Notes: generated by a model from the letters alone, not told the origin. DNA of 64,000 nt from Streptomyces sp. NBC_01237 (GCF_035917275.1 NZ_CP108508.1:3472001-3536000); one strand, 5' to 3'. Shown: positions 1 to 8,067, counted from the first letter of the stretch. A program made the numbers and translations.

Positions 1-1233
1 TGGCGCCTCGACTGGTACAACATCGGCGGGGCAGCCGGGGGCATCGGAGGCACGTACAGCGGGACCACGGGGGCCGTCACTCAGATCGAGACGGACTTCT
101 CCTTCTTCGTGACGAACTTGCGCGTGGGGCACATCGCTGTCCTTCCCGCCGCGGTGACGGCCGCGTACACAGGCGCGGACCATGGCTTCTCCGGGGATAC
201 GGTCCTCGCCCGGATGCGGCGCCTCGCGAACGAAGAGGCCAAGCAAGTCAGTCTCCGATGGATCGACGGGGACACCGCCGCGAACTCGGAGCGGCTGGGC
301 CCGCAGCGTCAGGACACTCTGCTGAATCTGCTGGAGGAAGCGGCGGCCACCGACGGCGGGATCCTCTACGAGGACCGTGACCGGCTGGGCCTCATCTACC
401 GGGACCGGGCCTCGCTGTACAACCAGCGCATCGTCCTGCCCTTGGACTACCTGGCGGAGGGTGAGGTGCCGCCGCCGCTGGAGCCGACGGAAGACGATCA
501 GCAGACCAGAAACGACATCACGATCACTCGCAGCGGGGGTTCGTCGGCCCGCGCGGTGCTGGAGTCCGGGCCGCTGTCCGTGCAGCCGCCGCCGGCCGGG
601 ATAGGCCCGTACGACACGTCCGAGACGCTGTCCCTGTACAGCGACGACCAACCGCAGAGGATCGCGAACTGGCGCATGCACCTGGGGACCTGGGACGAGG
701 CCCGCTATCCCACCATCAGTGTCTGGCTGCATGCCGCGCCGCATCTGATCCCCGCGGTCCTCGCCATGGACATCGGGGACCGGCTGACGATCTCGAATCC
801 GCCGGCGTGGGTGGCACCAGGGCTGATCGACCAGCACGCCCGCGGATACACCGAGGTCCTCGACCAGCACGGCTGGACGATCACGATGAACTGCGTACCG
901 GCCGGCCCGTGGACGGTGGGGGTCGTGGGGGACACGGTTCTGGGCCGGGCCGACACGGACGGGACCACCCTCAACGGGCCGATGACCGCGACCACCACCA
1001 CCGCCAACGTGGTCACCGGCACGGGCCTGAACCGGTGGATCGACTCGGCCGCCTTCAGCGCGATGTTCCCGTTCAACATCACCGTCGGAGGTGAGGTCAT
1101 GCGCGTGACCTCCTGCTTCGGTACAGCGCTGTCCCAGACATTCACCGTGGTCCGCAGCGTGAACGGCATCACCAAGCCTCACGCCTCGGGTACTCGTGTG
1201 CGCCTGGCCGCCCCGATGCGCGCGGCACTCTAG
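1..1233 (+). CDS. Phage minor tail protein, 3' part (5' end outside window)
   Basis: The reading frame is open from base 1, so this is the C-terminal 410 residues of a longer gene; the GTG at 109 is probably internal. The content, with mixed beta-type sequence, a run of Thr near residue 320 and no membrane segment, suits a minor tail or baseplate protein of a siphovirus infecting actinobacteria. The position just upstream of small virion genes and a lysis cassette supports this. It would act in the virion, at the tail tip. The exact family is not recognised from motifs. The call rests mainly on gene order and moderate resemblance to actinophage tail proteins. Confidence 0.65.
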   Translation, partial: WRLDWYNIGGAAGGIGGTYSGTTGAVTQIETDFSFFVTNLRVGHIAVLPAAVTAAYTGADHGFSGDTVLARMRRLANEEAKQVSLRWIDGDTAANSERLGPQRQDTLLNLLEEAAATDGGILYEDRDRLGLIYRDRASLYNQRIVLPLDYLAEGEVPPPLEPTEDDQQTRNDITITRSGGSSARAVLESGPLSVQPPPAGIGPYDTSETLSLYSDDQPQRIANWRMHLGTWDEARYPTISVWLHAAPHLIPAVLAMDIGDRLTISNPPAWVAPGLIDQHARGYTEVLDQHGWTITMNCVPAGPWTVGVVGDTVLGRADTDGTTLNGPMTATTTTANVVTGTGLNRWIDSAAFSAMFPFNITVGGEVMRVTSCFGTALSQTFTVVRSVNGITKPHASGTRVRLAAPMRAAL

Positions 1234-1245
1234 GAAGAGGAACCG

Positions 1246-1686
1246 ATGCCGATCTACGCAGGCCAGATCATCACAGAAGGCCAGCTCAACCGGATGCAGC
1301 CACGGGCCTACCTCGCCGAGGCCACCGGTCCGCTCATCGCCACCACCACGTACCAGCTCATCCCCGGATGCACCCTGACGGTGCCGACCACGGTGCCCGG
1401 TGCCACGTGGTCGGCGACCGGGGTGTTCGACTGCAACGTGACCACGGCCCACCTCACGAACCTGATGGTGGGCCGCCTCACGGTGAACGGCTCCTCCCAG
1501 TCCGGTCTTGCCGTCCACGCGATGGACACCCTGGACCGGGACACCGTCGCCATGCTCTGGAGCGGCACGCTCGCAGCCGCCGGCAACCACGTCTTCAATA
1601 TGGAAGGCGTCATCAACGGGGCTGGCGGGACAGGGAGTTTCTTTGCCTACTCGCGGCTCGCCGTCACCATCACCGAACCCGTCTGA
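1246..1686 (+). CDS. Hypothetical phage virion-associated protein
   Basis: This 146-residue protein starts at an ATG 12 bases after the tail gene, preceded by GGAAGAGGAA as ribosome-binding site. It is rich in Thr, Val and Gly and has no signal peptide or membrane segment. Its middle reads like a jelly-roll or beta-sandwich domain, with alternating hydrophobic residues from about residue 35 to 145. Close coupling to the minor tail gene suggests a tail-tip or receptor-binding accessory. No specific family is recognised. Confidence 0.6.
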   Translation: MPIYAGQIITEGQLNRMQPRAYLAEATGPLIATTTYQLIPGCTLTVPTTVPGATWSATGVFDCNVTTAHLTNLMVGRLTVNGSSQSGLAVHAMDTLDRDTVAMLWSGTLAAAGNHVFNMEGVINGAGGTGSFFAYSRLAVTITEPV

Positions 1687-1699
1687 CCTGGAGGACCTC

Positions 1700-1948
1700 A
1701 TGCCCGTGCCCGCAGGCACCACCAGCATCAACTACCAGATCGTGTCCGGCAGCGTCGAAACTCCCGTCCAGGTGATCCTGCCCTTCGAGCTGGGCGGCGC
1801 GGACATGGACTTCCTCGGATCGGCCATCGAAGCAGCGGTGGACCTGCTTCTGGCCCGTATCCGCGAGGAGTACCCCTCCGACCCCTCCATCAGCGCCACA
1901 CGTACCTACAAGTGCGTCGTACCGGACGGCACCTGGCCCGCCCCGTAG
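1700..1948 (+). CDS. Small hypothetical phage protein
   Basis: The gene encodes 82 residues and begins 13 bases after the preceding stop, with GGAGG just upstream of the ATG. The protein is acidic, without Cys pairs or membrane segments. It has an amphipathic helix around residues 30 to 55 and ends in a Pro-rich tail. It belongs to the tail-lysis transcription unit. No function can be assigned; small virion or chaperone roles are common for genes in this position. Confidence 0.55.
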   Translation: MPVPAGTTSINYQIVSGSVETPVQVILPFELGGADMDFLGSAIEAAVDLLLARIREEYPSDPSISATRTYKCVVPDGTWPAP

Positions 1949-2041
1949 CTACCCACCAAGCCAACGCCTGCCCCGTGCCAGCGGCCGGGGCGCCTCTCGT
2001 TTCCTCACCATCCCGGCGAGGCAATCCACAAGGAGATCACC

Positions 2042-2269
2042 ATGTCCATTCCCGTCAGCGCCGACCTGCGCCCCTACTCGGGCTCGGACCCGGACAAGCA
2101 CAAGGCTGTGATCACGATCAGCATCGAGCCCGGTCAGCCGACGTACGGCGACCTGAGTCCGGCTGACCGGCAGGCCCTGCTGGAGGGCGCCATCGCCGGT
2201 ATACGCGGGGCGCTTCCCGCGCTCCAGGTACCGGCGACCATCACCGCGCAGGACGTCACCAGCGCCTGA
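2042..2269 (+). CDS. Small hypothetical phage protein
   Basis: This 75-residue protein has a strong ribosome-binding site (AAGGAG) seven bases before its ATG. It has a beta-rich N-terminal half and a helix near residues 42 to 58, and no signal or membrane segment. The gene is closed by a perfect 13-bp hairpin at 2275-2305, so it probably ends a transcript that includes the tail genes. Function is unknown. Confidence 0.55.
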   Translation: MSIPVSADLRPYSGSDPDKHKAVITISIEPGQPTYGDLSPADRQALLEGAIAGIRGALPALQVPATITAQDVTSA

Positions 2270-2274
2270 CCAGC

Positions 2275-2305
2275 GGCGCCCCCGCACAAGCCGTGCGGGG
2301 GCGCC
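2275..2305 (+). terminator. Strong hairpin between tail and lysis genes
   Basis: A perfect 13-bp inverted repeat (GGCGCCCCCGCAC and its complement) with a 5-nt loop lies six bases after the stop of the preceding gene. There is no U tract, as is usual for Streptomyces terminators. Confidence 0.7.
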
Positions 2306-2362
2306 TCCCCTGCCAGCCCCGCGCCATCGGCCGGGGCTTTCCGCATGTCTGGAGACCTGCGC

Positions 2363-3244
2363 ATGGCCACACCGCTCACCGCCGACCGGCTGCTCAAGGC
2401 GCTCAGGGACGAAGGTCTTACCGTCGTCCAGGTCGGCAACTGGCGTACGCACAACCGCAACCACAAGGGGCCGTGGGGACCGGTGAACGGGGTGATGATC
2501 CACCACACCGTCACCCGGGGCACCGCCCACACCGTGGAGCTCTGCCGCGCCGGACACAGCGCCCTGCCGGGCCCGCTGTGCCACGGCGTCATCGCCAAGG
2601 ACGGCCGCGTGCACCTGGTCGGCCACGGCCGCACCAACCACGCGGGCCTCGGCGACGACGACGTCCTCCAGGCGGTCATCGCCGAGAGACCCCTGCCCTC
2701 CGACAACGAGGCCAGCACCGACGGCAACCGGCACTTCTACGGCTTCGAGTGCGAGAACCTCGGCGACGGCAAAGACCCGTGGCCCGCCGCCCAGCTGCTG
2801 GCGATCGAGAAGGTGTCCGCCGCAATCTGCCGGGCGCACCACTGGTCACAGCGCTCGGTCATCGGGCACAAGGAGTGGCAGCCGGGCAAGGTCGACCCGC
2901 GCGGCTTCGAGATGGACTCGATGCGCGCCCGGATCGGCGCGCGCCTCGATGCGCCGAAGCCTCCGCCGGCCAAGCCGAAGCCGACCGCGAAGCCGAGGTA
3001 CGAGCCGTTCCCCGGTGCCGTTTTCTTCCAGGCAGGCAGGCGCAGCGCGATCATCACCGCGATGGGCAAGCGGCTGGTCGCGGAGGGCTGCGGCCGTTAC
3101 ACGGTCGGTCCCGGACCGGCCTGGTCGGACGCCGACAAGAAGTCCTACGCCGCGTGGCAGCGCAAGCTCGGCTACTCCGGCGCCGGCGCCGACGGCATCC
3201 CCGGCAAAGCCTCGTGGGACCGGCTCAAGGTCCCCAACGTCTGA
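2363..3244 (+). CDS. Endolysin: N-acetylmuramoyl-L-alanine amidase
   Basis: The 293-residue protein cleaves the amide bond between muramic acid and the stem peptide so that phage can leave the host. Residues about 15 to 195 form an Amidase_2/PGRP-type zinc domain: MIHHTV at 45-50 holds the first zinc ligand, and IGHKEW later supplies the catalytic region before a PGKVDPR segment. A Pro-Lys linker near residues 200 to 215 leads to a C-terminal peptidoglycan-binding-like domain (KKSYAAWQRKLG, then DGIPGKASWDRL). There is no signal peptide, so release depends on the holin that follows. I chose the ATG at 2363, which has GGAGA upstream, over the ATG at 2345. Confidence 0.9.
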   Translation: MATPLTADRLLKALRDEGLTVVQVGNWRTHNRNHKGPWGPVNGVMIHHTVTRGTAHTVELCRAGHSALPGPLCHGVIAKDGRVHLVGHGRTNHAGLGDDDVLQAVIAERPLPSDNEASTDGNRHFYGFECENLGDGKDPWPAAQLLAIEKVSAAICRAHHWSQRSVIGHKEWQPGKVDPRGFEMDSMRARIGARLDAPKPPPAKPKPTAKPRYEPFPGAVFFQAGRRSAIITAMGKRLVAEGCGRYTVGPGPAWSDADKKSYAAWQRKLGYSGAGADGIPGKASWDRLKVPNV

Positions 3245-3277
3245 CACCCCTCCAGCATCCCAACCTAGGAGAACCCC

Positions 3278-3511
3278 TTGAAGAAGCAGCTGTTGTTCGA
3301 CCTCGGCGAGCGCGCGGCCTGGACCGGGGCGCAGGCCGCCCTCGGGGTGGCCATTGCCGAGCTGGCCGACATACCGATCTGGTGGGCGGCCCCGGCCGCC
3401 CTGGTCCTCGCCTCCGCGAAGTCGTGGGTGGCTGGGCGCCTCGGCCGGAAGGGCACCGCGTCCACGCTGCCCGCGGCGAAGGACCCGGCGACACCGGCCC
3501 TGAGTCTCTGA
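3278..3511 (+). CDS. Holin-like small membrane protein
   Basis: This 77-residue protein starts with TTG at 3278, placed after a clear AGGAG six bases upstream. It has one hydrophobic stretch, or two closely spaced ones, between residues 19 and 52, with a short turn at ADIPIWW and a basic, Ala/Pro-rich tail. It sits directly after the endolysin, the usual place for an actinophage holin, which would form membrane lesions for endolysin release. The assignment rests on topology and position, not on a named family. Confidence 0.65.
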   Translation: MKKQLLFDLGERAAWTGAQAALGVAIAELADIPIWWAAPAALVLASAKSWVAGRLGRKGTASTLPAAKDPATPALSL

Positions 3512-3530
3512 CCTGAACGGAGCACGACCT

Positions 3531-3824
3531 ATGGCTGATGAGCCGTCGAACGGCGAACTCGGGCGGCTCATCCAGTCGTTGCGCGACGACATGCGCGAGG
3601 ACATGGGAGCCCTGAACGGACGCCTCGACGCCGTCGTCCCGCGCGACGTCTACACGATCGAGAAGACGCAACTGGACACCCGTGTCACCGCGTTGGAAAC
3701 GCACCGGGAGAAGGACGCCGACCGGCTGACCGCGACGCGCCGCTGGATGATCGGCACCGTCATCACCGTGATGGTTGCCCTGCTGCCCTACCTCGCGATG
3801 ACTGTGAAGGGGGCGGGAGCGTAA
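3531..3824 (+). CDS. Coiled-coil membrane protein of the lysis cassette
   Basis: The 97-residue protein has a charged, heptad-like helix over residues 5 to 70, followed by one membrane segment at about 74 to 92 ([21 protein letters not shown]). This resembles XhlA/DUF2746-type phage proteins that assist holins. Its stop codon shares one base with the next start (TAATG), so the two genes are translationally coupled. A role as second holin component or membrane anchor is inferred from topology. Confidence 0.6.
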   Translation: MADEPSNGELGRLIQSLRDDMREDMGALNGRLDAVVPRDVYTIEKTQLDTRVTALETHREKDADRLTATRRWMIGTVITVMVALLPYLAMTVKGAGA

Positions 3825-4435
3825 TGCGGCGGCGACACTCGGACCGGGCCCGCCCCTGGCTCGGCAACGTACTGACCCTGCTCGGCGCTGTGCTCGCCGG
3901 TGCAGCGATCCTCACCGTGCAGGACCTCGCCTCGGACCTGCGGGACGCGAACCGTGCCAGGGACCAGCTGGCACAGCAGGTCGAGCGGCTCGGAGCATCA
4001 CCTATCGCAGGGCCGCCCGGCAGCCGCGGTGAGCCTGGCGAAGGGGCGGCCGGGCCTACGGGGCCGGCAGGTCGGCCGGGTCCACCTGGGCCGGTGGGTC
4101 CGACCGGACCAACCGGGCGACCAGGGGACGACGGTGTCGGCTCTCCCGGATCGGCAGGCCCGACCGGCGCCCCCGGCGCCGACGGCCAGACAGTGACCGG
4201 CCCAGCCGGGCCCAAGGGCGATACCGGGCCAGGTGGACCGCCTGGCGCCGCTGGCGAACCTGGCAAGGCCGGAGCGGACGGCCGCGACGGGCAGACCTGC
4301 CCAGCCGGGTACAGCCTTCAGCCGCCGCTTTCTGATCCGGATGCGCTGGTGTGTCGCCGTGACGGGGCGCCGCCTGCCCCGAGTACGTCACCGTCGTCGG
4401 CCGCGCTGGATCCCAGCCGCCGGAAGTACCCGTGA
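3824..4435 (+). CDS. Membrane-anchored collagen-like phage protein
   Basis: This 203-residue protein has a basic N-terminus, a membrane segment at about residues 14 to 32, a coiled-coil segment at 35 to 57, and then about 30 Gly-X-Y triplets (roughly residues 62 to 155) rich in GPTGP and GPPGP. A short Cys-containing tail follows (TCPAGYSL ... LVCRRDG), whose two Cys could form a disulfide or trimer cap. The coiled coil would seed trimerisation of the collagen helix. Collagen-like repeats occur in many actinophage tail and lysis-adjacent proteins. Because of the membrane anchor and the lysis-cassette position, an envelope-spanning role is as plausible as a virion role. Confidence 0.7.
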   Translation: MRRRHSDRARPWLGNVLTLLGAVLAGAAILTVQDLASDLRDANRARDQLAQQVERLGASPIAGPPGSRGEPGEGAAGPTGPAGRPGPPGPVGPTGPTGRPGDDGVGSPGSAGPTGAPGADGQTVTGPAGPKGDTGPGGPPGAAGEPGKAGADGRDGQTCPAGYSLQPPLSDPDALVCRRDGAPPAPSTSPSSAALDPSRRKYP

Positions 4436-4528
4436 GCCTGCGGCGGTATGACCGTCGCCGGTAGGATCCGAAGCATCAAGGTCAGCGGTTCTTGTGGTCT
4501 GGGTGCGTAAAGCAGCAGGTCAGGAACT

Positions 4529-4803
4529 GTGGTCCCCGCAGATGCGGGGATGGTCCCGTCCGAGCCGACCCGTACAGGGCCGTGGGAGAGTGGTCCCCGC
4601 AGAAGCGGGGATGGCCCCGCGTACAACCCGAACGAAGACAGCGTTGCCCAGTGGTCCCCGTACGCACGCGCGGGGATGGCCCTCGGTACGCGTACCCGCG
4701 GATGGAGAGGCGCCCCTGTTCCCTGCGTCGCGGGGATGGCCCCGACGTCGCGCCCGCAGGGCCGATCTTCATGGAATGGTCCCCGCACTGCGGGGTTGCC
4801 CCC
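4529..4803 (+). CRISPR. Decayed five-repeat CRISPR array, type I-E-like, inside the prophage
   Basis: Repeats begin at 4529, 4590, 4651, about 4715 and 4776. The start-to-start distance is 61 bases throughout, apart from a 4-base insertion within the third repeat. The first two repeats (29 bases) match except at two positions: GTGGTCCCCGCAG(A/T) arm, then GCGGGGATGG and CCC. They carry the CCCCGC/GCGGGG palindrome typical of actinobacterial type I-E repeats. Repeats 3 to 5 are degenerate, as expected at the leader-distal end. Spacers at 4558-4589, 4619-4650, about 4684-4714 and 4744-4775 are 31 or 32 bases and unrelated to each other. No cas gene lies in the window, so any activity would need host Cas proteins. 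Confidence 0.75.
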
Positions 4804-4831
4804 TTCGCCTTCGGGCGGAGGGGGCCTTTCG
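4798..4831 (+). terminator. UUCG-loop intrinsic terminator overlapping the last CRISPR repeat
   Basis: GCCCCCTTCGCC, a TTCG tetraloop, and GGCGGAGGGGGC form a stem with two central mismatches, followed by CTTTC. It would end transcription of the array or of the lysis operon before the cutA gene. Confidence 0.65.
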
Positions 4832-4868
4832 TGCGTTCCGGGGGCAGTGTCGGCCTAGGCTCCCGGTC

Positions 4869-5189
4869 ATGACTGACTACGTGCAGGTATCCACGGCCAC
4901 CGAAACGCGGCAGCAGGCAGTTGACCTTGCATCGCCAGCCGTGCAGCAACGGCTCGCCGCCGGCGCCCAGATCATCGGCCCGGTCACTGGCGTGTTCTGG
5001 CACTTGGGCAAGCAGGGCGAGGGCGAGGAGTGGCAACTCCTGCTCAAGACGACGATGGACCGGTACCCGGAGCTGGAGGCATATCTCTTGGACCACCACC
5101 CGTGGGACAGCCCGGAGGTATGCGCTGTTCCGATCGTCGCAGGCGCGCAACGCTGTCTGAACTGGATCAGCGACTCGGTAACGTCCTAG
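4869..5189 (+). CDS. cutA: CutA1-family protein carried by the prophage
   Basis: This 106-residue protein has the CutA fold signature: a ferredoxin-like core, a W..GKQGEGEEW strand pair near the middle, LLKTTMDRYPEL, then the HHPWDSPEV loop and a terminal CLNWI strand. CutA proteins form trimers and have been linked to divalent-metal tolerance, although their molecular role is unsettled. The ATG at 4869 begins the conserved part. The gene lies downstream of the CRISPR-like array and ends overlapping, on the opposite strand, the stop of a regulator remnant. It is an unusual cargo for a phage and most likely a moron acquired from a host. Confidence 0.8.
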   Translation: MTDYVQVSTATETRQQAVDLASPAVQQRLAAGAQIIGPVTGVFWHLGKQGEGEEWQLLLKTTMDRYPELEAYLLDHHPWDSPEVCAVPIVAGAQRCLNWISDSVTS

Positions 5190-5580
5190 GTGGTTGCCCG
5201 CTCCAGTACGTCCCGGACGACGCCGATCTGAGCATGGGGGCGTAGCCGGTCGAGCAGTGGGGCGATCCGCTGCCGTGGCCGGGTGGACGCGATGCCGTGC
5301 GCGAGGGCGAGGGCGCGGTCTACGGTCTCCGCTGCCTGCTCGATCTCGCTGGCAGTGAAGTAGGCGTCGGCGAGCCAGGAGAGGTAGAGGCTCTTGTCGC
5401 GTGCGTGGTCGTCGGGGTACCTGCCGAGAGCATCGGCCAGGACCGGGACGGCTCGGAGCGGTCGCCCGAGCTCGGTCCAGCACCGGCCAGTCATGATGTC
5501 CAGCTCGGTGTGATCGACCCATGCGGCCCAGTCTGGCTGGGGCTCACCCTCGTCAGCGCCGTCCAGAGCGTCGCGGGCGG
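5186..5580 (-). pseudogene. C-terminal remnant of an XRE/TPR-type regulator
   Basis: On the minus strand the last roughly 130 residues match the C-terminal helical repeats of Streptomyces XRE regulators, the kind encoded in full at 6832-8067. The segment runs from DWAAWVDHTELDIMTGRCWTEL through DKSLYLSWLADAYFTASEIEQA to the stop. Upstream of about 5580 the homology-like pattern stops and there is no N-terminal helix-turn-helix domain. The gene is therefore truncated at its 5' end. The exact break cannot be placed to better than some tens of bases by eye. Confidence 0.55.
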
Positions 5581-5589
5581 CTTGGGAGC

Positions 5590-5827
5590 CGACCGCAGCC
5601 TGGTGGCCGTAACCGCGAAGACGAACCGGTCCAAGAGCGACCAGGACCCGTCGAGCTGGCTGCCGCCGCTGGCCGACGCCCGCTGTACATACGCCGCAGA
5701 TTGGGTCTCGACCAAGCTCCGCTGGAGCCTGACCGCAGACGCACCGGAAGTAGCGGCACTGTCCGTGCTCGCAGAGTCGTGCGGGCAGGAGACCGTCGAG
5801 TACCAGCCTGCCTCCGGCGCCGTGTAG
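5590..5827 (+). pseudogene. C-terminal remnant of a secreted HNH (DUF1524/GmrSD-C-like) nuclease
   Basis: The last roughly 75 residues carry the family's tail: TNRSKSDQDPSSWLPP, then RCTYAADWV..K, and ending near VLAESC. The intact chromosomal nuclease at 43726-44505 shows the same order (NNAKRDSGPASWLPP, RCSYAVRF, TQC). The HNH catalytic part that should precede this is absent. Sequence before about 5590 instead belongs, on the other strand, to the regulator remnant. The piece is a 5'-truncated relic. Confidence 0.6.
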
Positions 5828-5840
5828 CCGATGGTTCGTG

Positions 5841-5870
5841 CCCTTCCCGCCACGTGCGGGAGGGGCTCTT
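5841..5870. terminator. Hairpin terminator between convergent genes
   Basis: CCCTTCCCGC and GCGGGAGGGG pair around CACGT and are followed by CTCTTTC. It lies between the plus-strand nuclease remnant and the minus-strand small gene that ends at 5885. Confidence 0.55.
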
Positions 5871-5884
5871 TCGTGCGTCCGGGG

Positions 5885-6094
5885 TCAGGCGTCGGCTGGG
5901 GGCTCAGGGTGCCGGACCAGGCGCTTCAGGGCGGCCTCGACCTTGTACCGGTCCTGCCCGGTGGCCTGCGCGTGGTCGGCAATGGCCTGCTGTACGGCGG
6001 CAGCGGTTGCCACGGTGAGGCGGCCTTCCTGCTGCTCGGCCCAGGCCGCGCGCTCCAGTGCGATCAGGTCGTCGGTGAGTTCGATATTCGCCAC
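5885..6094 (-). CDS. Small conserved hypothetical protein
   Basis: The gene encodes 69 residues and starts MANIELTDDLIALERAAW. It is mostly helical and charged, with no Cys and no membrane segment. Near-identical small proteins are widespread in Streptomyces chromosomes and mobile elements, usually with no assigned function. It ends beside a hairpin shared with the convergent remnant and is divergent from the HAD hydrolase gene, which starts 95 bases away. Confidence 0.65.
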   Translation of the reverse strand: MANIELTDDLIALERAAWAEQQEGRLTVATAAAVQQAIADHAQATGQDRYKVEAALKRLVRHPEPPADA

Positions 6095-6188
6095 GGGCCG
6101 GATCGTACGCCGCGTCGGGCCGGACCCCGCACCGGCCTGGCCGCAGCCCAGTCAGCAGGGCCATCTTCACCCGTTCTACGATCGCCAC

Positions 6189-6851
6189 ATGATTCGCGCA
6201 GTCGTTTTCGACGTCGGTGAGTGCCTGGTGGACGAGACCAGGGAGTACGGCACCTGGGCCGACTGGTTGGGCATTCCACGGCATACGTTCGCTGCCATGT
6301 TCGGCGCCGTGATCGCGCAAGGCCGTGACTACAGGGACGTGTTCCAGGAGTTCCAGCCCGGCTTCGACCTGTACGAGCAACGTGACGCCCGAGCCGCCGC
6401 CGGCCAGCCCGAGCACTTCGACGAGTCCGACCTGTACGACGACGTCCGGCCGACCCTTGCCCAGCTGCGGGCCGACGGGCTGTGGCTCGGTATCGCAGGC
6501 AACCAGACCGTTCGCGCCGGCAACATCCTGCGTGGCCTCTTCACCCGCGACGTCGACCTGATCGGCACCTCGGACGACTGGGGCGCATCGAAGCCCGACC
6601 CAGAGTTCTTCGTCCGCGTCGCCGCCGTTGTCCCAGCCGAACCAGACGAGATCCTCTACGTGGGGGACCGCGTCGACAACGATCTCCGGCCGGGAGACGC
6701 CGCAGGCATGCGTACCGCACTCATCCGCCGCGGGCCCTGGGGCACCATTCAGTGGAACACCGCTGAGGCCAGGGACCTGCCGACGTTCCGTATCGAGTCC
6801 CTCGCCGAACTTCCGGAGCGGATCGCGAAGTTCAACGAGCGAGTGCGCTGA
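6189..6851 (+). CDS. HAD-superfamily hydrolase
   Basis: This 220-residue protein is a haloacid-dehalogenase-like phosphatase. Motif I is FDVGECLVDET near residues 7 to 17, with the nucleophile Asp followed by Gly-Glu in place of the usual Asp-Gly. Motif II (IAGNQT) lies near residue 103, motif III is the Lys of GASKPDPEFF, and motif IV is YVGDRVDNDLRPG. A helical cap lies between motifs I and II. It probably dephosphorylates a small metabolite; the substrate is not predictable. Its 3' end overlaps the 3' end of the convergent regulator by 20 bases. Confidence 0.85.
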   Translation: MIRAVVFDVGECLVDETREYGTWADWLGIPRHTFAAMFGAVIAQGRDYRDVFQEFQPGFDLYEQRDARAAAGQPEHFDESDLYDDVRPTLAQLRADGLWLGIAGNQTVRAGNILRGLFTRDVDLIGTSDDWGASKPDPEFFVRVAAVVPAEPDEILYVGDRVDNDLRPGDAAGMRTALIRRGPWGTIQWNTAEARDLPTFRIESLAELPERIAKFNERVR

Positions 6852-8067
6852 CGGTCGTTGACCAGCCGTACAGCCGGTCGTCCAGGTGGCGGACGCATGG
6901 CTTGTGCTGGTGCGGGGCCAGAGATCGCCGGACGTCCCGGATTCGTTCCATGCCGGTGGCGTACCAGGTGCGCTCCAGTTGGTCGAGGGCTTGCAGAGCA
7001 TGCTCGCAGGCCGCTTCGGGGGCACCTGCGGCGACCTCTACGGCGGCCAGATCACCGAGGATCACCGACCGTTGCTTCTCCTCCGCCGGCGCCAAGTCTT
7101 CAAGGACTCCGAGGAGAGTGGTGCGTGCTTGGGGCAGGTGCCCGGCGAGCAGCTGCGTGTTGCCCTTGAAAGCGGCGAGGCGGACGGGTGAGAACCAGTC
7201 GAGCCACTCGGGAACGGCTTCCTCTCGCTCGCTGGCGAGGAGGTCCTCGGCGTGGCCGATCAGGTGCAGTGCGGTCCGAGTGCGCCCGGACCGGGTCTCG
7301 CATTCGGCCTCGACAGCGTCCAGCCACGCCATGAGCAGCGCGGGTGCAGGTCCTCGCCGGGCGTAGGTGCGGGCTGCGACGAGCCTCTCGGTTGCTGCTT
7401 CCCGGTCGCCGGACCAGCCGGGGATGAAGGCAGTGTGGCCGAGCACGGCGGCTCCGAGGAGTGGGTCGTCGGCTTCGCCTGCCGCTTGGAGCGCCCGGAG
7501 CCATGTGGCCGCCGCACGGTCCGGGTCCCTCAGGTCGAAGAACTCGATCCGACCGGCGAGAAGGTAGGTCTCCGCGAGTGCGGCGGCGACGGCGCGCCGG
7601 GTCTGACCGGCTGCCTCGGGGAGCAGCGCGCAGCCGAGAGTGGCGTGCGCAATGGCCGCCGGGTGCAGGGTGGCCGGAGCCACCGACCAGTACAAGCGCC
7701 GGTGTGAGCGCGTCACGGCCTCGAAGTCGAGGGCAACCGAAGCGGGTTGCATGGCGGTGGCGGATTGCAGAGGTACGGCGGCGAGGCCGACGGCCGCGAC
7801 CGTCGCCCCGACCAGCTGCCGGCGCACGGGGTCCGGCCCGCGGTCCCGTCCGTGGGGAGGGGTGAATCCCAGCGATACGAGGTCTTGGCCGAGCACGCGC
7901 GTGAGAGCCTGCTGGAGGTCCGGGTGCGGCCATGGCGGCGCCTCCGACTCCCACCGCCTCACCTGCCGCACACCGACTCCGAGGGCGGTCGCCAGGGCCT
8001 GTTGCGAGTGGTAGCCCGCAGTCAGGCGGGCTGCCTTGAGTCTGGTGTTGCTCCCGGCTTGGGACAC
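6832..8067 (-). CDS. XRE-family regulator with C-terminal helical repeats
   Basis: This 411-residue protein has an N-terminal helix-turn-helix domain at residues 8 to 60 (LKAARLTAGYHSQQALATALGVGVRQVRRWE). A linker with a weakly hydrophobic stretch near residue 85 to 105 follows, then about 300 residues of TPR-like helical repeats. This architecture is common in Streptomyces and often sits beside strings of small genes, as here. Effector and targets are unknown. Divergent transcription from the small genes starting at 8258 makes the 190-bp interval its likely operator region. Confidence 0.8.
   Translation of the reverse strand: MSQAGSNTRLKAARLTAGYHSQQALATALGVGVRQVRRWESEAPPWPHPDLQQALTRVLGQDLVSLGFTPPHGRDRGPDPVRRQLVGATVAAVGLAAVPLQSATAMQPASVALDFEAVTRSHRRLYWSVAPATLHPAAIAHATLGCALLPEAAGQTRRAVAAALAETYLLAGRIEFFDLRDPDRAAATWLRALQAAGEADDPLLGAAVLGHTAFIPGWSGDREAATERLVAARTYARRGPAPALLMAWLDAVEAECETRSGRTRTALHLIGHAEDLLASEREEAVPEWLDWFSPVRLAAFKGNTQLLAGHLPQARTTLLGVLEDLAPAEEKQRSVILGDLAAVEVAAGAPEAACEHALQALDQLERTWYATGMERIRDVRRSLAPHQHKPCVRHLDDRLYGWSTTVSALAR

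Noticed and set aside
4436..4528. A further upstream CRISPR repeat beginning GTGGTCT at 4494
   Set aside because: Only seven bases match and the 61-base spacing is not kept; counted as leader-side sequence.
5297..5827. A complete plus-strand gene covering the nuclease remnant
   Set aside because: Only the last about 75 codons look like the HNH-nuclease tail; the earlier part is antisense to the regulator remnant.
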